Source of the DNA: CAWHPS01 sp963831235
Lineage (GTDB): Bacteria > Fibrobacterota > OXYB2-FULL-49-7 > JAEUSG01
Length of the DNA stretch: 64,000 bases
Assembly: GCA_963831235.1 (NCBI GenBank)
Contig: CAWHPS010000033.1
Location: 1 to 64,000 of the forward strand
Direction: 5' to 3'
This document shows positions 25,985 to 34,777 of this stretch, in pieces. The notes beneath the pieces are model-generated. The model ran no database searches, was not told the origin of the DNA, and worked only from the letters and a program-made list of their open reading frames with translations. Position numbers and translations under genes: made by a program. The number at the start of each line of letters is the position of its first letter. Within the stretch, counting starts at the first letter, position 1.

Positions 25985-27676
25985 ATGGAATTAATGGAAC
26001 TGGTCGTATTTGAAGAAAACAAGCCAATGGTCTTGCAAGCATTAAAAGAGGGAGAGTTTGATTATATTGAGGCGGCCAACGAGGCTTTCGAGACCGAATT
26101 TTTCAAGCACATTGGAGCCAAAAAGATTCTTGAGCAGGCGGCGCAGACATATCCTACTCCTCGAAAGAAGGAAGAGGTTCCCCTGTGGTTATATATTGCC
26201 AGCGAGTTGACGATGCGGTTACATGGTGTACACAGTTTTCATGGCTATCCCATGGTGGTGCGGACAGGGGGTATGCTCAACGCCTTTTTCCCAAAGAATG
26301 CCCAGCCGGTAGACCATCCAGACACCAAAGACATCACGCTGGCCTGCGAGGGGTTCAATAATAAGAATGAATATGATCGCGAGACACCTTGCGACCAGGA
26401 TTTTCTTCGCAAGCTTGCCAAAGGTACCACTGCGGAAGCGTTGACACAGTGGTTTAACAACGATATTGCGCGGATTTTACGCTCACAGCGTGCTTTTGAC
26501 AAGGAAGGTATTTTCATCGGAGACGCATCCTACCTGTTTGTCCCGGACAATCCCAGTTATGAAGGTTCCAAACTTTTGCTTTTTGATGAAAACAACCACC
26601 CTGTCAAACAGGAAGACTTCCATAAGATGTCTGACGAGCGCAAGGTGCGTTGCCAGTGGAAACGGTGCTATAAAATGGTCACACTGATGCATACCAATGC
26701 CAAGCTGGAATATTTTCTTCTCGTGGGCGTCAGGGTGGTCTCTGGTGAAGAGCATGAATGCCCATTATTCTACGAACTTTTAAGGGAATTTATCAAAGCG
26801 GTAGGAAAAGGAGTCATAAAAGAATTGATTCTTGACCGTGGCTTCCTTGACGGTAAAGAAATCTCACGAAACAAGAAGGAGTATGCTATCGACACGCTCA
26901 TTCCGGTACGTAAAAATATGGACGTGTATACCGACGCAATGCCGTTATTCGGACGACCTGATGTCAAGTGGGTTGTTTGCGAGGAACCAAAGGAAGAAAA
27001 AGAGATGCCGGGTCCGATGCGGTTGAAGCCCATAGCTATAAGAAAGAGAGAACAAAAAAGACAGGAAACATTGGAAAAGAATAAAGCAGAACAACCGGCC
27101 CCACCGCCCGCTACCGTCATTGTAAAGAAAGAGGCTGCGGCTATCGGCAACTTTACCAGTTGGTCCACCTGCACCGTGCCATTGACCGTTATTGCCAATA
27201 GGGAGCATTATGCTGATGGACACGAAAATACATGGTTACTGCTCAGTACAAAGCAGATAAAAGATCCCCCCATGGCTGGACGAAGATATCATTTACGTAC
27301 ATCTATTGAAGAAAGATACCGGCAGCTCAAGTGCTTCAGTGGTTTGGCAAGTTTTACTTCCCGCGATTTGTCACTTGTTGTCAATCAGATCGTCTTTACG
27401 TTCCTGGCCTACAACCTGCTTCATCTGTATCTTTTCCGTATAGGACGAGAGGAGTTCAACGCAAAAACCCCCTTAACGGTAAGGAGAGAATTGCTGCCCG
27501 CGGATAATCACGTTATTATCTTCAAAGAAAATTACTTTGGACTGTTTACTACCCTAGAGTTGATGCAACTGCTGACCATTGGAATCAAGGAAGAAGCGCG
27601 TAAGAAAATCGGCGAAAAGTGTCGTCGTATGCGCCGTGAATTACCTGAACTGATGGGTAGTCCACGCCCGACTTGA
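25985..27676 (+). CDS. IS4-type DDE transposase, copy 1
   Basis: A 563-aa DDE transposase. Candidate catalytic acids lie in FIGDASYLF, LILDRGFLDG and the C-terminal RTSIEERYRQLKCF (the Y-x2-R-x3-E-x6-K-like region of IS4-superfamily enzymes). A Pro/Lys-rich insert near residues 340-385 is unusual. It is about 94% identical by eye to the transposase at 28555. The start may be ATG 25985 or 25994. The frame is intact. Confidence 0.9.
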   Translation: MELMELVVFEENKPMVLQALKEGEFDYIEAANEAFETEFFKHIGAKKILEQAAQTYPTPRKKEEVPLWLYIASELTMRLHGVHSFHGYPMVVRTGGMLNAFFPKNAQPVDHPDTKDITLACEGFNNKNEYDRETPCDQDFLRKLAKGTTAEALTQWFNNDIARILRSQRAFDKEGIFIGDASYLFVPDNPSYEGSKLLLFDENNHPVKQEDFHKMSDERKVRCQWKRCYKMVTLMHTNAKLEYFLLVGVRVVSGEEHECPLFYELLREFIKAVGKGVIKELILDRGFLDGKEISRNKKEYAIDTLIPVRKNMDVYTDAMPLFGRPDVKWVVCEEPKEEKEMPGPMRLKPIAIRKREQKRQETLEKNKAEQPAPPPATVIVKKEAAAIGNFTSWSTCTVPLTVIANREHYADGHENTWLLLSTKQIKDPPMAGRRYHLRTSIEERYRQLKCFSGLASFTSRDLSLVVNQIVFTFLAYNLLHLYLFRIGREEFNAKTPLTVRRELLPADNHVIIFKENYFGLFTTLELMQLLTIGIKEEARKKIGEKCRRMRRELPELMGSPRPT

Positions 27677-27750
27677 TTTATCGGCAAATGAGAAACACCG
27701 CACGTCTATTCAAATATTCGTTCCAGGTAATCCGCACAATGTTTTACTTT

Positions 27751-27777
27751 GGGCTGTGAAGCATTGTTTACAGCCCT
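27751..27777 (+). terminator. Stem-loop after the copy 1 transposase
   Basis: GGGCTGT and ACAGCCC pair across a 12-base loop, 75 bases past the transposase stop. There is no strong T-run, so it is a weak terminator at best. Confidence 0.35.
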
Positions 27778-28085
27778 GTGGGTTTGCTTAGTCTTTATCC
27801 CACAACAAACCGTTATGATGACACATTCGACATGATTTACGCCTGTCGGGGCATTATTTCCACCCGACTAGGCAAAAACCTTTCCCCAGTGTCTGAATCG
27901 CAAATTAGCTTTCTTAATTCACTGCGATTCAGACAGTAAAAAACGCCTTACCGGGGTAACAATACCCCCAAACACCCGTTTATCTCTGTAATCAGTCCCT
28001 GTTCAACGTAGTTTTCCATCTGACCATTAATCAAAAAGCGGATTATTTTTAAGGGATGTCATTTTATGCGATATTTTCTTGCTTG

Positions 28086-28119
28086 TCTGGTATGTATAAT
28101 AGTATATTAGCATACCAGA
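28086..28119 (+). promoter_or_regulatory. Promoter -10 inside a 9-bp inverted repeat
   Basis: TCTGGTATG (28086-28094) and CATACCAGA (28111-28119) are perfect inverted copies flanking a -10 TATAAT at 28095-28100. The second arm reaches the ATG at 28119 of the DUF6788-like gene. It looks like an autorepressor operator, comparable to that at 2755-2776. Confidence 0.6.
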
Positions 28120-28553
28120 TGAAACCAGATGCAAGCCGCCTCAAGCAATTAATTCGAGAATTCGAGGAATCCCGTTTGGCTTATGTGCAAGACATTTTGC
28201 AAGAGCAAGGACCTCTGCGCAGCGGCTCCTTGGTTACCATCCGGCGCAAGTGTGGCAAACCTAACTGCCGGTGCGCCACCGGTGAAGGACATTCCGCTAC
28301 CTACTTGTCCACAAAGCAAAGCGGCAAAACCAGGATGGTTTATCTCTCCGCCATTTGTTTAAAGACAGTAGCCCAGCAAGCCCGCAGCTACCGCCGTTTT
28401 AGTAAAAACCGGGCTACTTTGGTTAAACTAGCCCGGCAATCGTTGCAACACATTGATCGCTTACAGGAAATGCTTCAAACCACGACATCCATTGTTAATA
28501 AGAAGAAAAGAACCGCTGGTACAAACCGCAAAAAGCGGAAAGGAAGGGGCTGA
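28119..28553 (+). CDS. DUF6788-like IS accessory protein, copy 2
   Basis: About 144 aa from the ATG at 28119 (an in-frame ATG at 28056 would put 21 atypical residues first and run through the promoter). A helical N-terminus (SRLKQLIREFEESRLAYVQD) is followed by LRSGSLVTIRRKCGKPNCRC, the classic DUF6788 motif, then a helical, very basic C-terminus ending KKRKGRG. It is probably zinc- and nucleic-acid-binding, but has no known function. The stop is one base before the transposase ATG, so the two genes form a tight pair. Confidence 0.75.
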   Translation: MKPDASRLKQLIREFEESRLAYVQDILQEQGPLRSGSLVTIRRKCGKPNCRCATGEGHSATYLSTKQSGKTRMVYLSAICLKTVAQQARSYRRFSKNRATLVKLARQSLQHIDRLQEMLQTTTSIVNKKKRTAGTNRKKRKGRG

Positions 28554-28554
28554 T

Positions 28555-30237
28555 ATGGATTTGGTTGTATTCGAAGAAAACAAAACCATGGTCTTGCAAG
28601 CATTGAAAGAGGGAGAGTTTGATTATATTGAGGCGGCCAACGAGGCTTTCGAGACCGATTTTTTCAAGCACATTGGAGCCAAAAAGATTCTTGAGCAGGC
28701 CGCGCAGACTTATCCAACGCCCCGAAAGAAGGAAGAGGTTCCCCTGTGGCTCTATATTGCCAGCGAGTTGACGATGCGGTTACATGGCGTACACAGTTTT
28801 CATGGCTACCCCATGGTGGTGCGGACAGGGGGCATGCTCAATGCCTTTTTTCCAAAGAATGCCCAGCCTGTAGTCCATCCGGACACCAAAGATATCACAC
28901 TGGCCTGCGAGGGGTTCAATAATAAGAATGAATATGATCGCGAGACACCCTGTGATCAGGATTTTCTTCGCAAGCTTGCCAAAGGTACCAGTGCGGAAGC
29001 ATTGACACAGTGGTTTAACAACGATATTGCTCGTATTTTACGCTCACAGCGTGCCTTTGACAAGGAAGGTATTTTCATCGGAGACGCCTCCTACCTGTTT
29101 GTCCCGGACAATCCCAATTATGAAGGTTCCAAACTTTTGCTTTTTGATGAAAACAACCACCCTGTCAAACAGGAAGACTTCCATAAAATGTCTGACGAGC
29201 GCAAGGCGCGTTGTCAGTGGAAACGGTGCTATAAAATGGTCACACTGATGCATACTAATGCAAAGATGGAATATTTTCTTCTCGTGGGCGTCAGGGTGGT
29301 CTCTGGTGAAGAGCATGAATGCCCATTATTCTACGAACTTTTAAGGGAATTTATCAAAGCCGTAGGAAAAGGCGTTGTGAAAGAATTGATTCTTGATCGT
29401 GGCTTCCTTGATGGGGAGGAAATCTCACGAAACAAGAAGGAGTATGCTATCGACACACTCATTCCGGTACGCAAAAATATGGACGTATATACCGACGCAA
29501 TGCCGTTATTCGAACGACCCGATGTCAAGTGGGTTGTTTGCGAGGAACCAAAGGAAGAAAAAGAGACGCCACGTCCGATACGGTTGAAGCCCATGGTTAT
29601 AAGAAAGAGGGAACAAAAAAGACAGGAAACCTTGGAAAAGAATAAAGCAGAACAACCGGCTCCACCGCCCGATACCGTCATTGTAAAGAAAGAGGCTGCG
29701 GCTATCGGCAACTTTACCAGTTGGTCCACCTGCACCGTGCCATTGACTGTCATCGCCAATAAGGAGCATTATGCTGATGGACACGAAAATACATGGTTAC
29801 TGATCAGTACAAAGCAGATAAACGATCCTCCCGTGGCTGGGCGAAGATATCATTTGCGTACATCAATTGAAGAAAGATACCGGCAGCTAAAGTGCTTCAG
29901 CGATTTGGCAAGTTTTACTTCCCGCAATCTGTCACTTGTTGTCAATCAAATCGTCTTTACATTCCTGGCCTACAACCTGCTTCAACTGTATCTTTTCCGT
30001 ATAGGACGGGAGGAGTTCAACGCAAAAACACCTTTAAGCATAAGACGGGAACTGTTGCCAGCGGCTAATCACTTCATTATCTTCAAAGAAAATTATTTTG
30101 GACTGTTTGCTCCTCTGGAGTTGATGCAACTGCTGACCATCGGGATAAAGGAAGAAGCGCGAAAGAAAATCGGCGAAAAGTGTCGTCGTCTGCGCCGTGA
30201 ACTACCTGAACTGATGGGTAGTCCACGCCCGACATGA
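28555..30237 (+). CDS. IS4-type DDE transposase, copy 2
   Basis: A 560-aa DDE transposase near-identical to that at 25985, differing at roughly 32 positions by eye, including FSGLA to FSDLA near the C-terminal catalytic region. The catalytic-region motifs IGDASY, LDRGFLDG and SIEERYRQLK are kept. ATG 28555 is preceded by AAGGAAGGGG and follows the accessory gene stop by one base; the longer in-frame start at 28453 lies within that gene. Probably functional. Confidence 0.9.
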   Translation: MDLVVFEENKTMVLQALKEGEFDYIEAANEAFETDFFKHIGAKKILEQAAQTYPTPRKKEEVPLWLYIASELTMRLHGVHSFHGYPMVVRTGGMLNAFFPKNAQPVVHPDTKDITLACEGFNNKNEYDRETPCDQDFLRKLAKGTSAEALTQWFNNDIARILRSQRAFDKEGIFIGDASYLFVPDNPNYEGSKLLLFDENNHPVKQEDFHKMSDERKARCQWKRCYKMVTLMHTNAKMEYFLLVGVRVVSGEEHECPLFYELLREFIKAVGKGVVKELILDRGFLDGEEISRNKKEYAIDTLIPVRKNMDVYTDAMPLFERPDVKWVVCEEPKEEKETPRPIRLKPMVIRKREQKRQETLEKNKAEQPAPPPDTVIVKKEAAAIGNFTSWSTCTVPLTVIANKEHYADGHENTWLLISTKQINDPPVAGRRYHLRTSIEERYRQLKCFSDLASFTSRNLSLVVNQIVFTFLAYNLLQLYLFRIGREEFNAKTPLSIRRELLPAANHFIIFKENYFGLFAPLELMQLLTIGIKEEARKKIGEKCRRLRRELPELMGSPRPT

Positions 30238-30513
30238 TTCAGCGGCAAATGAGAAACACCGCACGTCTATTCAATAATTCGTTCCAGAGAATCCGCACTT
30301 TGTTGCAGTGGGATTTTATTCCTGGCTGGTAAGATCGTTTGTAGCTTCAGATGTATTGACATATCCTGACTGGCCAATTTGTTCATGACTCGCTTATTGT
30401 GGAACCTCAGCTAACCAATTTTTTGCCAGTTAATGCAACCTATATTATCCGCACAAGGCAAAAACCTCTCCCCACTGTCTGAATCGCAATTATAGTGTAA
30501 AGATACTGAATTT
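30238..30513. other. Noncoding right part of copy 2 and junction
   Basis: About 250 bases after the transposase to the right inverted repeat, then the flanking repeat. No gene or RNA was recognised. Apart from the first 45 bases and the terminus, it does not resemble the equivalent part of copy 1. Confidence 0.4.
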
Positions 30514-30543
30514 ATGGATGTTAAAAAATATATATTTCCATAT

Positions 30544-31032
30544 ATGAAACCTACCGTATATCTGGAAACCACGATAATAAGTTACTTAACAGCCAGGATT
30601 AGCCGTGATCTGGTAATAGCCGGCCGTCAGCAAATTACCAGAAATTGGTGGGATACACAAAAACAACATTTCGAGTTATTCATTTCCGAATCAGTTGTAA
30701 CCGAGGCCAGAGAAGGGGATAAAGTCGTTTCACAAAATCGTTTGGAAATTCTTCGTTCCTTTCCAGTATTAACTACAACCATGGATGTAATAGAATTGGC
30801 AAATCGTTTTGTTTCCGGAAAATGCGTCCCAAAGAACGCAAGCGTGGATGCATTGCATATCGCTGTTGCGACTGTAAATAAACTGGACTATCTTATGACA
30901 TGGAATTGTGCGCACATTGCCAACGCTACAATCCGATCGCATCTTGCCCTGGAAGCGGATCTTGCAGGCTACCGATTGCCTGTAATTTGTACTCCGGAAG
31001 AACTATTAGGAGGGAAACATGGAAATCAATAA
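30544..31032 (+). CDS. PIN-domain toxin (VapC-like)
   Basis: Start at ATG 30544 gives MKPTVYLETTIISYLTAR, the usual beginning of this PIN subfamily; an upstream ATG at 30514 adds ten unlikely residues. The first acid is Glu (YLETT) rather than Asp, normal for this subgroup. SVVTEAREGD and NASVDALHIAVATVNKLDYL provide the other acids, with WNCAHIANA near the C-terminus. It is probably an RNase toxin. The partner gene overlaps by 14 bases. The IS block ends about 55 bases upstream, so its original promoter may be altered. Confidence 0.85.
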   Translation: MKPTVYLETTIISYLTARISRDLVIAGRQQITRNWWDTQKQHFELFISESVVTEAREGDKVVSQNRLEILRSFPVLTTTMDVIELANRFVSGKCVPKNASVDALHIAVATVNKLDYLMTWNCAHIANATIRSHLALEADLAGYRLPVICTPEELLGGKHGNQ

Positions 31033-31207
31033 GGATGAAATTGTCGACGAAGTTCGTCGTGTTCGCCATGCTTATGCGGCGCGTTTCAATTTTGATTTAA
31101 ATAAAATATTCAAGGACATCGTAAAGAAAGAGAAATCAGAACGAGGTTTCAAGTTTATCACCCGAGTGAGCCAGAAAAAAGAGCAATGTCTTCAACACAG
31201 AGGGTAA
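31019..31207 (+). CDS. Small partner (probable antitoxin) of the PIN toxin
   Basis: A 62-aa protein: MEINKDEIVDEVRRVRHAYA and ARFNFDLNKIFKDIVKKEK. This short sequence type (E-VR-R-A-AARFN-D---I--D) typically sits directly after PIN proteins of the MKPTVY type and is taken to be their antitoxin. The ATG at 31019 has AGGAGGG just upstream inside the toxin gene. It overlaps the toxin gene by 14 bases. Confidence 0.75.
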   Translation: MEINKDEIVDEVRRVRHAYAARFNFDLNKIFKDIVKKEKSERGFKFITRVSQKKEQCLQHRG

Positions 31208-31234
31208 GACAATCATCAAATTACTCGGGTTATT

Positions 31235-31322
31235 CGTTTTATGTCGGCATTGATATAATAATCTACCTTGCCCAAGTGCCCAATCACCCGAACTTTATCT
31301 GAAAGAATGCCGATAAAACACG
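31235..31322. repeat. 17-bp inverted repeat with interleaved CGGGT/ACCCG pair
   Basis: CGTTTTATGTCGGCATT (31235-31251) and AATGCCGATAAAACACG (31306-31322) are near-perfect inverted copies 54 bases apart. CGGGT near 31225 and ACCCG near 31286 could pair across the first arm, a pseudoknot-like arrangement. It lies between the antitoxin gene and the convergent thioredoxin-like gene; it may be a terminator or a recombination scar. Confidence 0.45.
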
Positions 31323-31338
31323 TTGGGACTCATAATTA

Positions 31339-31827
31339 TCATTTGCAGGTCCCGCCTTTTTTCTGGTAGTCCTCGAATGAGATGTTTTGAAGATAACATT
31401 CATCCTTGACATACTGTAGCATTTGAATAAACGATTCCGCTGGAATATATCCTGGAATAAGTGTTATCATTTTCCCTTTCTTGTCAATCATCAAAAGGGC
31501 AGGGAAGCCCTGAACACCTACAGCCTGGGAAAACTCCATTGGCTTGAATGTCTTATTGTCGTATTTAATCACTTCTTTTGATGTTTCAGGATTTATACGT
31601 ATTGTCACGAAATTTTTTGCAAGCATTGCTTTTACTTTTGGCTCATTGAATGTTTTTTCATCCATGACCTTGCACCACTTGCACCAGTCCGTGTAAAAAT
31701 CCACAATCGCGGGTTTTTTTGTAGCAGTAGCAGCTGCTATGCCATTCTTCCAATTCTGCCATTTAAGTTCAGCCGGGAATACAGCCGAAACCATAAAAAT
31801 CATGACAATAATAAACAATTGCTTCAT
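31339..31827 (-). CDS. Exported thioredoxin-like protein
   Basis: A 162-aa protein with a signal peptide (MKQLFIIVMIFMVSAVFPAE) and a thioredoxin fold: PAIVDFYTDWCKWCKVMDEK carries the redox site CKWC (after W), and GVQGFPALLMIDKKGK contains the cis-Pro loop. It most resembles periplasmic thioredoxin_7/DUF255-type proteins that keep exported cysteines reduced. It lies on the same strand just downstream of pyrC (52 bases) and may be read through from the pyr operon. Partner proteins are unknown. Confidence 0.88.
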   Translation of the reverse strand: MKQLFIIVMIFMVSAVFPAELKWQNWKNGIAAATATKKPAIVDFYTDWCKWCKVMDEKTFNEPKVKAMLAKNFVTIRINPETSKEVIKYDNKTFKPMEFSQAVGVQGFPALLMIDKKGKMITLIPGYIPAESFIQMLQYVKDECYLQNISFEDYQKKGGTCK

Positions 31828-31879
31828 AATACACTTACCTTTCTTTAAAGAAAAGGATACGGTTGTAAAAAAATATCCG

Positions 31880-33160
31880 CTATTCCTGATGGACTACTTT
31901 TCCATTTACAATAGTAACCACTGACTTGCCTGTAAGTTTAAGCCCGGCAAATGGAGTGTTTCTGCCCTTTGAACGGAACTTACCAGGATCAACTGTCCAA
32001 TGCAGCAAAGGATTAATAATTGTGATGTCAGCCGGCATACCTTTCTTAAGGCTCCCGCCTGGTACCTTTAGTATTGCAGCAGGGTTCACTGACATTAGTT
32101 CAATCATCCTTGATAAGGAAATGATCTTTTTCCTGACAAGCATGGTAAGTGCCACTCCAACGGAGGTTTCAAGGCCAATCATGCCGTTAGGCGCCTGATC
32201 AAACTCCTGGTCTTTGTCGTCTATTGTATGGGGCGCATGGTCTGTTGCTATTGCGTCAAGCGTGCCATCTTTTAGCCCTTCAATGACAGCCGCCACATCT
32301 TCTTTTTCGCGTAAAGGCGGATTGACCTTGTAGTTAGGATTGAAGGTCTTTATGACCACATCCGTGAGTGTAAAATAATGTGGGGCTGTCTCAGATGTTA
32401 CCGCGACCTTTTCCTTCTTAGCCCTGCGGATAAGTTCAACGCTGCCTTTTGTGCTCACATGTGCGATGTGTATGCGTGCGCCTGTTTCTTTTGCAAGCAT
32501 AATGTCCCTGGCAACGATTATTTCTTCGGATGTCCTGGGGATTCCAGGGAGCCCAAGGGCAGCTGATACCCGGCTTTCATTCATGACTCCGCCCTTAGAC
32601 AAACCCGCATCCTCGCAGTGGCAGATTATAAGCGTATCGTCCATAAGGCAGTACCTCATGGCATTCTTCATAATCCCGGAATCCATGACGGATTTACCAT
32701 CCTCTGACACAGCCACGATGCCGGCCTTGCGCATGAGCCCGATTTCGGAAAGCACAGTGCCGCCCATGTTATGCGTAATTGAACCAACAGGATAAACGCG
32801 CACACTGCCTTCTTTTGCCCGGTCAAGTATGAATTTGACGACTGTCTCGTTGTCAACAACTGGCTGCGTATTGGCCATGGCTGCGACCGCGGTTATCCCT
32901 CCTGCTGCGGCAGCGGCCGTTCCTGTGCGTATTGTTTCCTTGTCTTCTCGCCCAGGTTCGCGAAGATGCACATGCATGTCAATAAATCCAGGACACACAT
33001 AGAGCCCTTTTGCATCAATGACAATATCCGCTTCTGTTTTAACGGACTTTTCATTGGCAATAATCTTTCCGCTGGAAACAAGAATATCTCTCTTTTCGTT
33101 CATCTTATCTTTGGGGCTTACAACAAGCCCGTTTTTTATGAGCAGCGTACCATCAGCCAT
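31880..33160 (-). CDS. pyrC: Dihydroorotase
   Basis: Catalyses the reversible cyclisation of carbamoyl aspartate to dihydroorotate in pyrimidine synthesis. The class I dihydroorotase/allantoinase fold shows DMHVHLREPGRED (zinc-binding HxH), CHCEDAGLS, IHIAHVSTKGSVE and IATDHAPH (metal Asp). About 427 aa from ATG 33160, which follows GGAGGAGGAATTT; an upstream in-frame ATG at 33211 overlaps pyrB and is unlikely. The stop of pyrB is one base before this ATG, so the genes are coupled within pyrRBC. Confidence 0.95.
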   Translation of the reverse strand: MADGTLLIKNGLVVSPKDKMNEKRDILVSSGKIIANEKSVKTEADIVIDAKGLYVCPGFIDMHVHLREPGREDKETIRTGTAAAAAGGITAVAAMANTQPVVDNETVVKFILDRAKEGSVRVYPVGSITHNMGGTVLSEIGLMRKAGIVAVSEDGKSVMDSGIMKNAMRYCLMDDTLIICHCEDAGLSKGGVMNESRVSAALGLPGIPRTSEEIIVARDIMLAKETGARIHIAHVSTKGSVELIRRAKKEKVAVTSETAPHYFTLTDVVIKTFNPNYKVNPPLREKEDVAAVIEGLKDGTLDAIATDHAPHTIDDKDQEFDQAPNGMIGLETSVGVALTMLVRKKIISLSRMIELMSVNPAAILKVPGGSLKKGMPADITIINPLLHWTVDPGKFRSKGRNTPFAGLKLTGKSVVTIVNGKVVHQE

Positions 33161-33161
33161 T

Positions 33162-34085
33162 TTAAATTCCTCCTCCCAGAAGGTAAAGCACGGCCATACG
33201 CACAGCAACACCGTTTGTCACCTGTTCCAGAATAACAGACTGTGGGCCATCAGCAGCATCGGTGTCAATCTCTATGCCTCTGTTTATGGGGCCGGGGTGC
33301 ATGACCAGAAATTCCTTTTTCCCCACCCATTGAAGCCGTTCGCTTGTAATTCCATAAAGTTCCCTGTATTCGTTGAGCGATGGAAAAAGCCCTCCTGCAT
33401 TTCGTTCAAGCTGTATGCGAAGCGCCATGACAACATCAGCCCCATCAAGGGCTTTTTTAAGATCTGTTGTGAAATGAATTCCGAATTCCTCTTTATGACG
33501 CGGCAGAAGTGTTTCAGGCCCGCAGGCCCATACCTCAGCGCCCATTGTCTTAAGGCCCCAGATGTTCGACCGTGCAACACGCGAGTGGTCGATATCGCCT
33601 ATTATAACTACTTTGAGGCCCTTAAGGGTCCCAAGGCGTTCGCGCATTGTCATCATATCGAGAAGCCCCTGTGTAGGGTGCTCGTTGCTTCCATCTCCTG
33701 CGTTTACGATTACAGCTTCAGTGCACTCTGTAAGATATTTCGGCACTCCGGCTGATGCATGCCGGACCACAACCATATCAATCTTCATTGCTTCAATGTT
33801 GCGAATCGTGTCCTTTAGTGTTTCGCCTTTTTTTACGCTGCTGTTTGACGCTGAGAAATTAACAGTGTCTCCGGACAGCCTTTTCTCGGCAAGTTCGAAT
33901 GATATTCGCGTCCTTGTACTGTTCTCGTAAAATAAATTAACAATGGTTTTCCCGCGTAGCGTGGGGACCTTCTTGATTTCACGTTCAAGGACCTCTTTGA
34001 AACCCTTGGCCGTATCAAGAATGAGAGTGATATCATCCGCTTTTACCCCGCGGAGTCCCAAGAGATGTTTTATTGTTAAAGCCAA
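33162..34085 (-). CDS. pyrB: Aspartate carbamoyltransferase catalytic subunit
   Basis: Joins carbamoyl phosphate and aspartate to give carbamoyl aspartate, the first committed step of pyrimidine synthesis. The 307-aa chain shows the carbamoyl-phosphate site FYENSTRTRISFELAEKRL, the HPTQ motif in NEHPTQGLLDMMTM, and the aspartate loop MALRIQLER. No regulatory pyrI is seen here; control probably comes through PyrR encoded upstream. It lies between pyrR (38 bases) and pyrC (coupled). Confidence 0.97.
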   Translation of the reverse strand: MALTIKHLLGLRGVKADDITLILDTAKGFKEVLEREIKKVPTLRGKTIVNLFYENSTRTRISFELAEKRLSGDTVNFSASNSSVKKGETLKDTIRNIEAMKIDMVVVRHASAGVPKYLTECTEAVIVNAGDGSNEHPTQGLLDMMTMRERLGTLKGLKVVIIGDIDHSRVARSNIWGLKTMGAEVWACGPETLLPRHKEEFGIHFTTDLKKALDGADVVMALRIQLERNAGGLFPSLNEYRELYGITSERLQWVGKKEFLVMHPGPINRGIEIDTDAADGPQSVILEQVTNGVAVRMAVLYLLGGGI

Positions 34086-34123
34086 AACCAGCCTCCTTAA
34101 GTTTAAAAGGTCAGCTTACTGTC

Positions 34124-34672
34124 TCAACCGTTCAATTCAACAAGCCAGACACCTTCCTTATCGTCAATCTCCCTTACCCTTAACATTACTTCCTCGTTTT
34201 GGGATGTGGTTGTCTGCTTGCCCACATAGTCAGCATGAATTGGAAATTCCCTGTGGCCCCTGTCAATGAGTACGGCAAACTGTATGCTCTTTGCACGGCC
34301 AAAATCATTGAGAGCATCAAGCGCAGCGCGTGTGGTGCGGCCGGTGTAAAGAACATCATCCACAAGAATCACATCTTTACCTTCGATTGAAAATGGAATA
34401 TGGGTGACCTGGACAGCGGGCTTGCGAAGAGGTTTACGGTAATCATCACGATACATTGTAACATCAAGTGAACCCACTTCAATCTCAATATTTTCAATCT
34501 TTCTGATGTTTTCCGTAATGCGCTTTGCCAGAACAACTCCCCTTGTCTGCATTCCCACAATGACGAGATTATCAGCCCCCTTATTGCGTTCCAGTATCTC
34601 GTGGGTAATACGTTCAAGCACGCGCTTGATTCCCTTTTCATCCAGTATTGACGTCTTTTCCTTTATATTCAT
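34124..34672 (-). CDS. pyrR: PyrR bifunctional pyrimidine regulator / uracil phosphoribosyltransferase
   Basis: PyrR binds pyr mRNA leaders in response to UMP and also makes UMP from uracil and PRPP. The 182-aa protein from ATG 34672 has GMQTRGVVLAKRI, the PRPP-binding motif VILVDDVLYTGRTTRAAL, and RGHREFPIHADYVGKQ. The longer frame to 34780 reads through a repeat element and lacks a ribosome site, while GAAAGG precedes 34672. It is first in pyrRBC. No clear PyrR-type attenuator was recognised upstream; a fold-back repeat occupies that place. Confidence 0.95.
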   Translation of the reverse strand: MNIKEKTSILDEKGIKRVLERITHEILERNKGADNLVIVGMQTRGVVLAKRITENIRKIENIEIEVGSLDVTMYRDDYRKPLRKPAVQVTHIPFSIEGKDVILVDDVLYTGRTTRAALDALNDFGRAKSIQFAVLIDRGHREFPIHADYVGKQTTTSQNEEVMLRVREIDDKEGVWLVELNG

Positions 34673-34722
34673 GTGATACCTTTCTACATATGTATCTATT
34701 AAGACCTCTTGTCTTTGATACA

Positions 34723-34777
34723 AATTACCGGTCCCTGAGTGTCCGCCGCAGGCGGATGTATCGAAGGGCCGGTAATT
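34723..34777. repeat. Fold-back (REP-like) element upstream of pyrR
   Basis: Outer arms AATTACCGGTCCCT and AGGGCCGGTAATT enclose an inner hairpin TCCGCC-GCA-GGCGGA (34742-34756). The core GAGTGTCCGCCGCAGGCGGA plus TGTATCGA recurs in inverted orientation near 41826-41855, so it belongs to a dispersed family. Confidence 0.7.

Larger units (their letters stand above)
25394..27902 (+). mobile_element. IS4-superfamily element, copy 1
   Basis: The left end TGCGATTCAGACAG (25395 onward) is the inverse of the right end TGTCTGAATCGCA (27890-27902). It carries a DUF6788-like gene and a 563-aa DDE transposase. Except for the ends and transposase, its noncoding parts differ from copy 2. Confidence 0.8.
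27923..30489 (+). mobile_element. IS4-superfamily element, copy 2
   Basis: The left end TGCGATTCAGACAG (27923 onward) and right end CTGTCTGAATCGCA (to about 30488) match those of copy 1. It carries a different DUF6788-like gene and a near-identical transposase. Only 20 bases separate it from copy 1. Confidence 0.8.
25385..30498. repeat. 9-bp direct repeat bounding the whole two-element IS block
   Basis: TTATAGTGT occurs at 25385-25393, directly before the first element, and at 30490-30498, directly after the second. No such repeat flanks either element on its own. This suggests the pair moved as one unit, or that one element was inserted and then gained the second. Confidence 0.55.

Noticed and set aside
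26245..29784. Minus-strand frames of 90-142 aa inside the two transposases
   Set aside because: They occur in both copies only because the transposase genes are near-identical; no start sites or motifs.
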